In this document: positions 46,346-58,051 of the stretch, in pieces
Layout: every line of letters starts with the position of its first letter
Position numbering within the stretch: the stretch's first letter is position 1
Source: Epiperipatus broadwayi
Taxonomy: Eukaryota > Onychophora > Udeonychophora > Euonychophora > Peripatidae
Direction of reading: 5' to 3'
Length of the DNA: 64,000 nt
Assembly: GCA_028023455.1 (NCBI GenBank)
Contig: JAQFVV010000072.1
Span: 1,016,501-1,080,500 of the forward strand
The notes under the pieces: model-generated
Database searches by the model: none
What the model was told of the DNA's origin: nothing
What the model saw: only the letters and a program-made list of their open reading frames with translations
Made by a program: the position numbers and the translations under genes

Positions 46346-48248
46346 AATTAATTAATCAACTCTGTATGCATATAATGATGTATACGTAGTTCTATTTTAA
46401 AATGATTAAACTAATGTAAGTAGTAAACATCATTGTATGTGTAAAAATGCACCTATGTATATATGTGAAGGAAACTGTAATGTGATAGATTTTGTGAACA
46501 TTACAACTTCTTCCAAATTATCTCTTTTGAGTTATTAAATTTATAAATTTGTTTGTATTCACATATAAATCTTAAATCCAGGGGTGACTGTCTTATACAT
46601 ATAGTAGAATGTTGACAACTTAAATCTCTTTTTAAAAAAAGATAATCAAGGTCATCAGTTTCTCAGAAATAATCATTAAATTGTAAACTGAGAACCAAAA
46701 TTTCAAAGATGATTTAAAAATAAAGTTAAAAAACAAAGACAAAATTATTGAACCGGCAGCTGGATCTTTTGTCTTTGCTAAAATTTATTAGAGTTATTAA
46801 AACTTAAGAATTTAAAACTAAAAACTGTAAACAACTTGATGGCTTGTGAGGGTGAGAAAGATTTGCTATAACAATCCCAGTTTGAATTCAAAAGAAGCTG
46901 ACTCTCATCATTTAACAAATGAAATACATTCAGGCATTATGCCCAAATTTATAATGTCGGCAATTGGTCTAGGAGATGGAGGGAATCCAGAAAAGCAGCC
47001 TACCGAGAAGCCACCAATGATGAAGCAGCCTACCAGTGAATGTTAGTGCCTACACCATGCAAGCCACCTCAGCAAGAAGATGATTGGTAATTGAATCTTC
47101 TGCAGAGTTCTTAACTAAATCATAATAAATCACTCTTAATAATTTTTATAAGCTAGCTATACTATAAATGTGCACAAACTGTTAAAACTAAAGTCTACTC
47201 TTAATAATTAAAACTCTGTAATAAATTCGTAATTATTAAGTCTCTTAATGTGATCTTATTTAAAAATAATAATATTGTAACATCTTGCCTAATTAAAGGT
47301 TAAACTAGTAATATTTCTGTTAAACATGATAACTATCTTAGTTATTGTTCTTAATTTATTCAATCTGCGGATACTGCCTTCATTACTTTGCTTATTGATA
47401 TTTTATTAATTGTGCTATGCCATCCTTCAGGGTGGAGATTGCTAATATTATAACAGTAGAGAGACAATTAGATGCTCTCATATAATGTTATATTGCTTTT
47501 TAGCACACACATAAATTTCCAACCTGAAAACCTGTTATATATGTTGAGCTACTATCTTTTAGCTTAGTATAATTGAGATTTGCATATTTAATAATTATAT
47601 TAGTTAACGATCAAACCGGGACCGCCGATCATTACATATAGAAGATCGACGGCATTTACGCGATTGATATTCCATTTTGTATTTCTTACAGCACCTTAAT
47701 ATCACTTCCCCACCACAAACATAGTTCTTTCTCTGTTGGGAAAAAATTGTTTTCTGCTGTAGGAAGGTCACTGTGGCCACTTCTGTAGCAGGCAATTCCA
47801 ACAACTTGAAAGCAGACTATCTTTCTGCCATTTTATTTTTTGGTCTTGCAAAATGCACGACTTTCGTGTGACCTCTGCCAAATCGCACTTTGCCCTCCTC
47901 ATTTCTTAGATTGGGCCAGCTCCCAAGGGGAGTAGGGACATTTGTGAAATAGTTAGAATTTGTAGCACCTCATATTACTTCCACTAGGTTTAACACTAAC
48001 TATTTCGGATTGCGTATTGGTATAGTTTTCATCATTAAAACTACAGACACCCTGACTTGATATGCTGTTGAATGTTCAATAATAGCGTGTATGCAGAGTG
48101 TTGTAACATATTTTAGATAATGTTCACATGCTGACTACTTTACCATCAAGTGTTTGAACAGCTTACAGGCCATAAGATATATGAGCGGCCTTGTAAATGG
48201 CATATTTCTGTGCTTTTGCATGGAAACAGTGCCATCAGGTAATGTGGA

Positions 48249-49063
48249 TCATCCAATGTTGTAGTACCAATTCATCTTATTGCCTTGGAGCTGTAGATTT
48301 ATTTCATTAAATTTATCAATTAAGTCTGACAAATAAGCTATATCATTTTTGGTGTCAATCAAATTGGACTGTAAAACATCCTCTTTGTTTATTAAGAATT
48401 CTAGCATTGAGTCAAAAAGTTTATAAATCCAATCCAAACAGACATATTTTGATAGCAACAAATTTCTGTATGAAGCAACAATAGATGTGATCATATGATG
48501 TTTAATGGTTTAAAACAACAATAGATTCGATTCTTCACTGCTTTCAAAACAAAGTTGTCCAAACAATATCATTCAATGATTGCTTATGACTTTGATGATT
48601 GTTTTAATGTCATAATATAATGCTCTAGTATTCACTCAGATTATTGGCAAATAAATATTGATAATAAATGATACAGCAAATATATTCAAAACCACTTTTT
48701 CCAAATGCACTAAAACCCCTGTAGGCCATATCCTCATTACCGCACCATCAATAGCAAAATTGACTCATCAACCTGCATAAGAATTGGGACATTTTAAAAT
48801 TCTCATGTAATGAGTTTTCAATATCTTGAGTCATTTCATCAACTCTTTTTTTGAAGTATATTATTGTCCAATGAAATTTTTTTTTTGGCAATATTAAATG
48901 TCGATTTACACAGCTAATGAAATTAGTTCTTCACCAATAATATGTGGTTTCTGATTTAGTAATCAGTAATGATATATTGCAAAAAATTGACAATTCATTA
49001 TTATCTTAATTGGAACCATTGAAAATAGTTTTTCTAATGTTGGCTGTCTCAAAAATTTTTAAG
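48249..49063 (-). pseudogene. hAT-type transposase relative (FAM200/ZBED5-like), fragment
   Basis: Minus-strand frames show, in order, KPHIIGEELISLAV followed by a stop, then KKRVDEMTQDIENSLHENFK, a decayed region corresponding to the IDGA-type and LLHTE segments, and finally an open 81-residue piece ending LIDKFNEINLQLQGNKMNW. This order (KPHTIGEEL, RRIDDMSEDI, LNELNLQLQG) is that of the domesticated hAT proteins FAM200/ZBED5/SCAND3 and their parent transposons. Stops and shifts make it non-coding. Its 5' side ends where the MITE at 49066 begins. Confidence 0.78.
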
Positions 49064-49065
49064 TA

Positions 49066-50031
49066 CACCTGGGTCTCTTTTTACATGGATTTATTTAATG
49101 CGATTTTGAAGTTATGCAATTCATGTTTCTCCGGAAGTCGAACTCCGATAATGCGCTATTACTTTAAATAATAAATTTCACGCATTTACGTCATATTGAA
49201 AGTAATAGCACATTATTGGAATTTGACTTTCATCTTAGTTATTTCAATATTTTCAGTGCTTTATAATAGTAAGATTTTATGCAATAATGAAATTAAAATC
49301 ATAATTTCCACATTTTATGTATACACACATTAAATTTTACAAGATTATAATGTAAATTTGTTCAAACATTGTGCGTGTTAATTTTGCATTTTAAATCACA
49401 TTCTGTTTTTGCTTTTTAAAAAAGAATGTAATCTATTATTAATCATTTAGTGTCCGCAAGTTTATTTTTAAAAGGTGAGTAATAGCAGTGGGCAGAATTA
49501 AAATTGAAAATTAAAAAATTAAAGACAAAAATGAGAATTTAATTTTTAGTTGTTAGATTAATTACTAATTACGTTGTCACCAGAAAACCATTAACACAAC
49601 ATGAGAGTGATGTTGGCGCTAGTTGTATTTCCTCTTGTGAAGAATCGGATTTTTTACCAGTTTGCAAACGAACCTGTTTATCGGCAAATAGTGACAATAA
49701 TTAAAACGTGTATTAAAAAATATAAATTACTGTAAATTATGCATAAAAATATATTGTTTTGAATAAAATTAAATATTATAGTTAAAAAAAGTTTGTCTTG
49801 TATCAATTTTTTTCAAATTTGAAATTTTTTATTAGTCATATTTTATTTCCTTTTTTTTTTTGCGCGAATTTTAAAGTAATTTTACGTTGGTGCTTTGCTT
49901 TTATGCAATTTTTAAAATATCACAGTCCGTATCCCCCCCCTTTTCAAGGTAAGTTACGTCTATTTTTGCACAATTTTGTTTGCGCGTGTTTTCTGAGGAA
50001 CCTATCTATCGCATAAAATGAGACCCAGGTG
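49066..50031. mobile_element. MITE-like DNA transposon, copy 2
   Basis: The 966 bp element is flanked by TA on both sides (49064-49065 and 50032-50033). Its ends are CACCTGGGTCTC and its inverted copy GAGACCCAGGTG. It matches the copy at 42334-43765 in reverse, including tcaaatttgaaattttttat near 49812 and the internal palindrome near 49130-49225. No transposase is present. It interrupts or borders the hAT pseudogene. Confidence 0.85.
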
Positions 50032-50808
50032 TATTTGTGAATAAAATAAATTCTCATCTTTCTTATGAGCACGAACTTCTGTCAAATGTTTTTACTGTCT
50101 TGAAAACTTTTTGGCAAATCATGAACATCAGTAAAAGTCACAGTTCACATATTCAATACTATATTATCTATAATTTTTCTTAGATTCAGCCATAATATTA
50201 CCTGGAAAAATATAAAATTTGTGTATTTATTTATCACGAGAGGGGTATAAAGTTATCAAGAGATATTAAATAATTGAAATAGTGCATTTTTTCTCACCAG
50301 AACAGCAATTTTTGCAACAGTTGTGATATTAAAAAAGCACTTATAATATCAGATATATAGAGCTTTTTACATAATACATAAAAAATAAAATAGACTAAAA
50401 TAGTTATGAAATTAATCAATTAGTTTTGTTCTGTGCTCAACATTAGATATATGGGCGTTAAATATCAAATAAATTAAATTTATCAAAAAATAATGAATTG
50501 AATTTTTTTGTCAGCATGCAATTAAAATCAATTAGATTTTATTAAATTTGCACTTATTTAAATAATTTTTTCCTATTAACATACAATACACATTAATTAC
50601 CAGTTAATACAGAAAATTGAATTGACTTAACTAAATGCTAACGGTTAACAGTTTTTTACTATTTAACTACCCTATTTTTGTTACTATTGTAATAAAAAAA
50701 TACGACAAATATATTTTAAGATACGACCACGGTAATTATTGGTAGAAATTAGGTAAAGTGATTGTTTTTCTTTATGTTAGATATGGAATTAATATATGAA
50801 TTTTTCTA

Positions 50809-51030
50809 CAGTACAGGCTTTTTCATACCTGCACTCCAATATGTAATATATAGGGGGTTTGATCTCAGACTGTCACACGACCCTCAACTATCCACGCTAT
50901 CTCATACTGCTGACATACTTGATCACACACATGTCGAAAAGATAAATAATCACCAATATACGTATTTTGTACTAAACTAGCACTCGTCAGTTGGTCCAGA
51001 TTATCATCTCCACACATATATACAATCAAG
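50809..51030 (-). mobile_element. A-family element, short copy
   Basis: It carries the A-family hairpin (tacaggctttttcatacctg), the end sequence atatagggggtttgatctca, the gataaataatcaccaatat block and a hammerhead on the minus strand. The inverted partner present in other copies is missing. Ends are approximate. Confidence 0.6.
50951..50996 (-). ncRNA. Hammerhead motif, A family (CTGACGA version)
   Basis: The minus strand has GGACCAA-CTGACGA, stem II GTGCT/AGTAC (one G-U-type mismatch), AAAA in place of GAAA, the palindrome ATACGTAT, then ATTGGTG. Stem I ACCAA/TTGGT is perfect. CTGACGA is an allowed form of the first box, since position 7 is variable. Confidence 0.62.
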
Positions 51031-52262
51031 TAAAATTCTATAAAATTAACAACAGGTCTAAAAATTAAAGATCTTATAAGACACAGAGTGACAAACAATG
51101 AAGAAAGATTAAGAAAAGAAAGATAATATATATATAGAAATATAAATAAGGTATTCTTTTTATTGACAAAGGTATCTGGAATTTATTTAAGGAGAAGCTC
51201 TTTTTCTTCCTGCCACTGAATCTCTGGGCATTAACAATGCACAAGAACTTCAGATTTGATCTAATGATATTTTAAATCATAATACATTATAAATAAAGAA
51301 AAATGAAAAAAATAATAAATGCTACATTGATTTGCTGATTATATTCATTTCTCCTTTATTACAAATAAAATATATATATTTTAACTGAAATTAAATGATT
51401 TTTGAGTAATTATAAACAGAAACAGTTTGTGATATGTTGTTATTGACCATTATGTCATGTGCGAATCAGATAATTAAAAAAATTATAGCATATTATTCAT
51501 TTCTGCCTGAATTTTAAACCACATCAAGAATTTAATAAATTCATAAAGATTACAAAGATATATATTATAAGTTTTAAAATATATACTCTTTATCTATTGT
51601 TAGTAAGTTGTATTAATAACATAACAATTCAATTTACAAATACCAAAACTTCATACACTCACTCATTTGCTTTTTCTAAGATGTTTTCTTTATTCATATG
51701 TTTGAGGTATATGTAGAAAGATGGAGATTTTGATGTACTGTAATATCTAAGTTGAAATACTTTAAGATTATTTTGTTAACTTTATTGTTTTTTTTTTTTT
51801 TTATGGAGATAAAAAGCACTTATAATAATTGAAATAACTCACAATATTATGGTAATTATCATTTGATAAGTAACTTACAGAGTAAAACACCAAATTAATT
51901 CATTACCATTAAATTCACACACACGCGCGCGCGCGTACACAGTGAATTCCTAATTTTTAAAATATTTAATTTTCAGTGACTAAAAATTAAGCTTCCAGAA
52001 CATAATTAAATGAAATGTTAAGCATATTGAATGTTTGTTTATAAAGAATTTGTAAATTTTAAAATCGATATAATAATTTAATGAAAAACAATAATTAATG
52101 TAATTTAAGCGACAATCTGATTAATAATACATTGCAAAGTTAATAGAGGGCGTTTAAATGCTAGCATTCATGGAAATTAATGTAAAAGCAATTACATATG
52201 TATATTAACAAATTAATTATTGTGCGCCAGCCTTTCGATTCAAAAATGAGCCACTAATATTT

Positions 52263-52372
52263 AAAAGCTTGTTAGCCGAGAGGTCATCGCACCCGCCTTG
52301 CAAGCAAGTAGTTGGTTGCAGACGGGTGTGGGTTCGCGTCCCGGTTGATGCTATGACATGAAAATAAAAGCT
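52263..52372 (+). mobile_element. tRNA-derived SINE
   Basis: The plus strand reads gttagccgagaggtcatcgc (A box), ccttgcaagca (TGC anticodon-like loop), tgggttcgcgtccc (B box) and the tail gatgctatgacatgaaaa. It is closely related to the SINE at 42571-42695. A short repeat, aaaagct, at 52263-52269 and 52366-52372 is the probable duplication. Confidence 0.78.
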
Positions 52373-52714
52373 ACAGAGAATAGGCCACATGGTTACATCA
52401 TCATGGTAATAATTTTGAACTCTTAATAAAAGTTTGGACCAATGTTACAGTATGATTAAAGAAATATGGATTTTATTCTGGGATTAGTGAATTTATTTCA
52501 AAATCCTGAATCGCAAATATTTTTTATTGCATAAATATAATAACTTAAAATTAATTATTTGCGTTTTATTTTTATTTTTTAAACTTAACTCTATACAAAA
52601 TAAACTATTTCAACGAGTGTTATATAAGTTAATAGGTGATATAAGAAAGAGGGAAGAAGAGAGGGGTTCATTCCAGATTATTTGTTTATTTTTATTACTC
52701 ATTTTTATTCTTAG

Positions 52715-52972
52715 CGGGGATTTGAACCCAGACTTTCAAGTTCCCTTTAAACATTCACTTCATCTTATACAATCGATACACATGACCACACACACGCGAA
52801 AAAAATAAATAATCTCCAGTATATGTATTTCATGCTAAATCAGCGCTCGTCAGTCGGTCCGGATCATTTATCTTTTTTGGCATGTATGTGGTCATGGGTA
52901 TCGGTTGTATAAGAGAGTGGATGATTAAAGGGAGCTTGAAAGTCTGGGTTCAAATCCCCTTTAATTACATTT
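52715..52972. mobile_element. A-family element with inverted ends
   Basis: The ends are ggggatttgaacccagactt (52720-52739) and its complement aagtctgggttcaaatcccc (about 52938-52957). The latter contains a tRNA T-arm/B-box GGTTCAAATCCCC. Both arms then carry the A-family body, with atacacatgaccacacacac on the left and its diverged complement on the right. A hammerhead lies near the centre. No duplication was found. Confidence 0.65.
52815..52858 (-). ncRNA. Hammerhead ribozyme motif, A family (CTGACGA and GAAA intact)
   Basis: The minus strand reads GGACCGA-CTGACGA, stem II GCGCT/AGCAT (four pairs, one mismatch), GAAA, then ATACATATA and CTGGAG. Stem I pairs ACCG with CTGG-type partners including a G-U, with one mismatch at the core. 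With the copy at 14581-14625 it is one of two A-family motifs that keep both boxes. Confidence 0.62.
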
Positions 52973-54256
52973 AGTTTAAAATATATATACTATACACATT
53001 TATTTAAAATTACATTTTCATTCTTGTTGAATATTTTTATGTTTTCTATTTTTTTCTTGACAACTCTTTTTTAAGTTTGTATTATCTTTACAATATATCC
53101 AAATTTACTTCCCCTCCTAATTTAAGTAGCTCCAAACGCTTTTCGCTAGTAAATATTGTACTATATCTTTTTAAAAAGTAATTGCAGTGACTCATATGAC
53201 AGACCCAAATTTCATGAGATATCATTCATTCTGCATAGGAACAGCTAGATACTCATATGGGAGGTTGCCTTGACAACAGTTTGTGATTGTTAATTGGGTA
53301 TCTATCTATATTGGGATTACCTAAGTGTTGACTGGTTTCTAATGGTTATTTATAAACCCATTTAGCCTTGAGCATTATTACACTTATTAATATATAATAA
53401 AACATTCCTTTTTATTCTTTTCTAAAGTTATTTTTTTACTGATTTTTTTTTTATGTGAACAAAATATGTTATTTATTATTTCAACCTACACAAACATTTT
53501 AATTACACAATAAAATCAAAGTTAATATTATAAAAATGTGTCCGGAAGCAAAAATAAAAATATAAATATATAAAATGTACCAAAAACATATAGAAAATAT
53601 TTAAAATTTATCCATTTATAATTGCACAAAAAGATCGATTTTTTTTATAACCCTTATTTATATAGTTTAAATTTATCATATCTTGACAACTTTTCTTAAT
53701 ATTACTAATAATTTCATTGGGATTTACTGTAATTATTTTCTTATCCTCACACTCATTTACAGAACAAAAATCTACAAGATTAAGATTGAAATCACATATC
53801 TTAACTGACTGTGCATATATGATGTATACTTATATACAGTTGTAAATAAAGATTATTCTACTATATAAATACGTGAAGATAGTACACGACTAATTATTAT
53901 TACTAAGCTACTTTAGAAAATCTGCATATGCCAATCATACATTTAAATGTATATTATGCAAATTAGAAACAATTATGCATAAATTAACACTTGTATAAAT
54001 ATTCCCACTACGATTGATGAAGGTGCTATGTATGTATAACGAAGTGCAGTGCAATGAAGGTGAAATGAAGTATAATAAACTGTGAGGAAGCATAATAATT
54101 GTGAAAATGTTTCGCATATTATAGTGGCAGCTGATTATTTGCACAGTGATGATATAGTTTATAATTGATTTTTGTTCCTAACATATATATATATTATCCA
54201 CTCCCTCTTATATAACTGATACACATGACCACATAGATGTGAAAAAGATAAATGAT

Positions 54257-54302
54257 CTCCAATATATGTGTATTCGTGCTGAACCAGCACTCACAGTTAG
54301 TC
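54257..54302 (-). ncRNA. Decayed A-family hammerhead
   Basis: The minus strand keeps stem II GTGCT/AGCAC, but the first box reads CTGTGA (one base lost) and the second GAAT. It is probably inactive. Confidence 0.5.
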
Positions 54303-54535
54303 TAGACTATCATCTTCCACACATAAAATCAGTGTTCAGTTTTATACTAAGATAGTAACTCTTCAAACATTAATGGACAAGCTGTAATCTTCTCCACCCT
54401 CGAACTCTTCAGCCATCCATATTATTGAAAATCTGATGAAGGTAGAGAAGATTGAAGCCGGTCCATTGAAGTTTGAAGATTTGCTACCTTAATATAAAAT
54501 GCAATACTGATTATAAATGGGGGAGATGATGATCT

Positions 54536-54582
54536 GGACCAAGTGATGAGTGTTGGTTCATCACAAAAATACATATATTGGA
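54536..54582 (+). ncRNA. Decayed A-family hammerhead
   Basis: The plus strand has ACCAA/TTGG stem I, but the first box reads GTGATGA (its essential C lost), stem II is partly broken and the second box is AAAA. It is probably inactive. Confidence 0.5.
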
Positions 54583-54715
54583 GACCACTTATGTTTTTCA
54601 TATCTATGTGGTCATGTGTATCAGTTGTATAAGATGGAGTAGATAGCTGTAGGGAGCTTGAAAGCCACTTGTATTTAAATATATTTTTAAAATGTTAATT
54701 TCAACATATATATAT

Positions 54716-57506
54716 TATAACGATCGAAATGAAAGTGAAGATCGAATCTAACCGCAAACTACGATATCTGCTCTACAGGGCGCCATCTAGGCATTTAAAC
54801 CTAGAAAAATTTATAGAGTAGGCAGATAAGCGCTGTTAAGATTCCACTTTATTTAAATATTCAGATCGTTAGCCCAAGTCACTAGCTCAGTGGAGACGCA
54901 GAGATAAAAATCTATATCTTAACCTTTTAACCGCTAATTATATTATTGGTTGTACGAGGTAAAAATCAAATCTTTTAATTGGCCAACTCACAAACTGAAG
55001 ACAAAGCCTATTGTTAAAACATATTCGCCTATAATATTAAATTCAACTCAGATACGTTTATAAAAAGTATATTATTAATTTTTCAGGTTATGAAGAGAAC
55101 GAAAGTTCTTTCAAAAATAAATTGCTATTTATTTATTCTAAAATATTCAATTTCGGCAACATAAAAGCTATAATATAAACAAAAAGGTCGACTTTTACGT
55201 TATAGAAAAGTAAATATTTCTTTTAAATATTTCTTTAATATTTTTACTAAAATCTTCAATATTTTTCGAAAATAATTTTGTTTTTTTAGTATATTTTTTA
55301 AAAAACTAGTTTAATTTCTGAAATTATATTTTTTTAATACTTAAAATTAAATTCGAAATGAAAATCTCAGCGTTTTTCTTTATTTTCTTTGATCAGGGGG
55401 TTTCTTTGTTCTTTCCAGCCAATCAGAATGTCTTTTTCGGCTGAGAGCATGCTAAGAACCAATCACAAATAATGTTCTTTCTTTGTTTAGGTTTAAATGC
55501 GTTTTTTTTTATTTTTTACTTGTAAAATAAGTCGGAAGAGGGCACCATCTTACAGAACTTTTAAAAACCTATTCAAAACCTATCGAACGAATTTTTTAGC
55601 ATAAGAACTAGCAGAGTTAGAGTGACGTCAGATGTCTACGAGGAGCCTCGTAAGAAACAGTCTTTTGGTTAATTTATATCTTAAATATAAATAAATAAAA
55701 GCCACTGCCAGAAATTAACACATAAAAATATTTATTTAATTTGAGGAATAAGTTTAACATTTTAGATTTTATATTAACTTTTAATTTTACATTTAACTAA
55801 GTTTCAATGAGTTTAATATTTTATTTAGATAGTCGAGTATGAATAGACTACATAGACCTGCATTTGAAAAGAAAATATTCTATCCCTTATTTAACCTTAG
55901 GCCAAAAAATTTGCAATCAAACCGGCACCAATCCATCTGATACATTTATGTATTCAATGTAGCATGAAAATACGACAACACAAAATACTATACCATCAGG
56001 AATGTACATCTGATCAGTAAGTAGAATTAGAGAAGACATTGTCTCTCCACCAACAGGAATGTCACATCTGTTGGCGAGTAGAACAATAAACATAAAACTC
56101 CATAGGAATGGATCGTGGTCCTTTGCCATCTTACAAACCCATCCATAGGCAAACAGAAGGTGTGTGGCATATATACACAATCCTGCACATAGCGAATCTC
56201 ATACTACATCTACTAATTACACAAATATATCCAATCCATTGAGCCAATTCAACTACGAAACGAATAACCTAAGATTACCCTCCCTTAATATAACTTTATA
56301 AAACTATATAGCCATTCACGCCCGACTTAAATTTAACATTTAAATAGGTTCGCACAGATTATTTTTATACAATTTGTTTTATAATGTCGAGTATAGATCG
56401 GTTGCATAGATTCCACAGTCAAAAACATTCCAAATTAAACACAACCGATCAAAATACAAAGTCAATCGATAATGTCAATTGCTGAGGGAATACAGGAGAC
56501 CCTTTGGTGTTCATCATAAGATACCGCAGTGACATCGTTGACTTATATATTCTAATCGACTGTGAAAACCACAACATAATCAACTGCTAATGAATCTATG
56601 CAACGTCTATACCCAACTTAAATGTAATGCATTTAATAATTTCTACAATAAATATTACTACAAATAAAAATAATAAAATGGAAATGATTTTAGCAAAACT
56701 TAACTATATAAATTTAAACAATCAATTATTAATTTGAAAATCAAATAAGAGTTCATTTTAAAATTTAAATTAGCTGAATCTTTAAAAAAAAACAATGATG
56801 AAAGTTCTTAATTACTTTTTTTTGTTGTTGTTAATTTGTAAAGTTCATAGCTCATGGTAGAAGAGTCCAGGTTTCTGCTTTTAATTCCCGTGATGCCTCC
56901 ATTGGAAGATAATGTTCTGGAGATGGCAATAGCTGGTTCAAGGTATCACAGTCTTTTCATTTTTTTTTAAATAGAGAGTGTGGTATGTGCGTCCTACCAC
57001 ATCTCTCAAACACAAAACGTTGGAACTCCCAGAAAAAACTGTATTTCCCTTTTTATATTATCCCCACGGATTCAATCAACAAAACGTCACTAATCCATCA
57101 CTTTTGTTAGGGTCCGAGCCAAGACTGTGCTTCCATTGGTCAAGCTAATTTCTCTTTATTTTCTTATCTATCTTTCATCAGATCATTTTAATTATACAAG
57201 AGCCCAAGGCTAGCTTGCTTTTCAAACAATTTATAAACAATCATTTCCATTTACAGATTACAAGAATTAATTAATACCTGTTTTTATTTTTAAATCTTGT
57301 ACTTTTTTTATAAAAAAGTACGTTCAAATACTTATTTATTTGTTTTTTTTTTTTTTAAAAAAAATATTTTTAAAGTTTGGCATCTGTGCGAATGTATATA
57401 CGTTTAACAAACATTTTAATTTTAGCGTTTAGTTTTTTACTTTTATTTGCGAACTTTTAAGTTTTTATTTTAAATTAATGTAACGACATATTTATATATC
57501 GTTACA
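54716..57506 (-). repeat. 3' LTR (2791 bp) of the non-coding LTR element
   Basis: It matches the other LTR except for an extra stretch of about 740 bp (about 54928-55672) and a missing segment of about 21 bp near 55735. It contains an 87-residue frame (55917-56180, minus strand) that is also open in the other LTR (58525-58788) with a few substitutions. Confidence 0.85.
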
Positions 57507-58051
57507 TATCAGTAAACTTCCTCAAAAAACAAAAACATTAAAAAAAAAAAGAATTTACTTAGTGTTAGTAATTACGTTACACAAATTGATTATATATGAA
57601 AATTTCAAAAGGACAAAACTTTTTTTTTACAAGACAAAACAGTAATTACACACAAATATAATGATTAAAAAAAAAAAAGTTGACTGTTGATTCCCTATTA
57701 CCAGCTAAATTTCTGCCCCCTCCCTTCCAAGTTTCATTTCTCCTACCTTTAACTATTACTTAGGCAAGTTGAACGATTAGATTTTAATTTAACAAGACTT
57801 TTTTTTTTTAAAAAAAAAAAATTATGATTTATATTTATTATTACGTTTTATTCCTCGCATTTATATTTACATATGCGCAATTTTTCTTACTGGCAGTACC
57901 TTTAAGACCAAAAATTCAAACTGTAACTCCACGTCAATACAACAAATATATTTATACTAATTTCAGGAAAAAATATTACGAGCATGATTCACTTTTAAAA
58001 TTCTCAGGGCACTCGTGTTTATTAAAGATCGGCCCAAGTTGGTTCGCCAAT
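57507..58051 (-). other. Interior of the non-coding LTR element
   Basis: The 545 bp hold A- and T-runs and no coding sequence in the sense direction. The plus-strand frame 57824-58087 begins with a hydrophobic stretch but is antisense to the element and runs into the LTR, so I treat it as chance. Confidence 0.7.
58032..58049 (-). promoter_or_regulatory. Primer binding site, tRNA-Lys-like
   Basis: The plus strand reads gcccaagttggttcgcca two bases from the LTR. It resembles the 3' end of tRNA-Lys(CUU), ending in CCA, with one gap on each side and a few changes. The position is exactly as expected for a primer site of a minus-sense element. Confidence 0.65.

Larger units (their letters stand above)
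54195..54680. mobile_element. A-family double element, decayed
   Basis: Two inverted A-family halves face each other, with accacatagatgtg on the left and cacatctatgtggtc-type sequence on the right, each with a decayed hammerhead (54257-54302 minus, 54536-54582 plus). The layout is that of 13055-13938. The right end lies just before the LTR element at 54716. Confidence 0.65.

Noticed and set aside
47604-47804. A 66-residue minus-strand frame in a GC-richer stretch, considered as part of the hAT pseudogene
   Set aside because: It shows no hAT motif; the hAT similarity ends near 48249.
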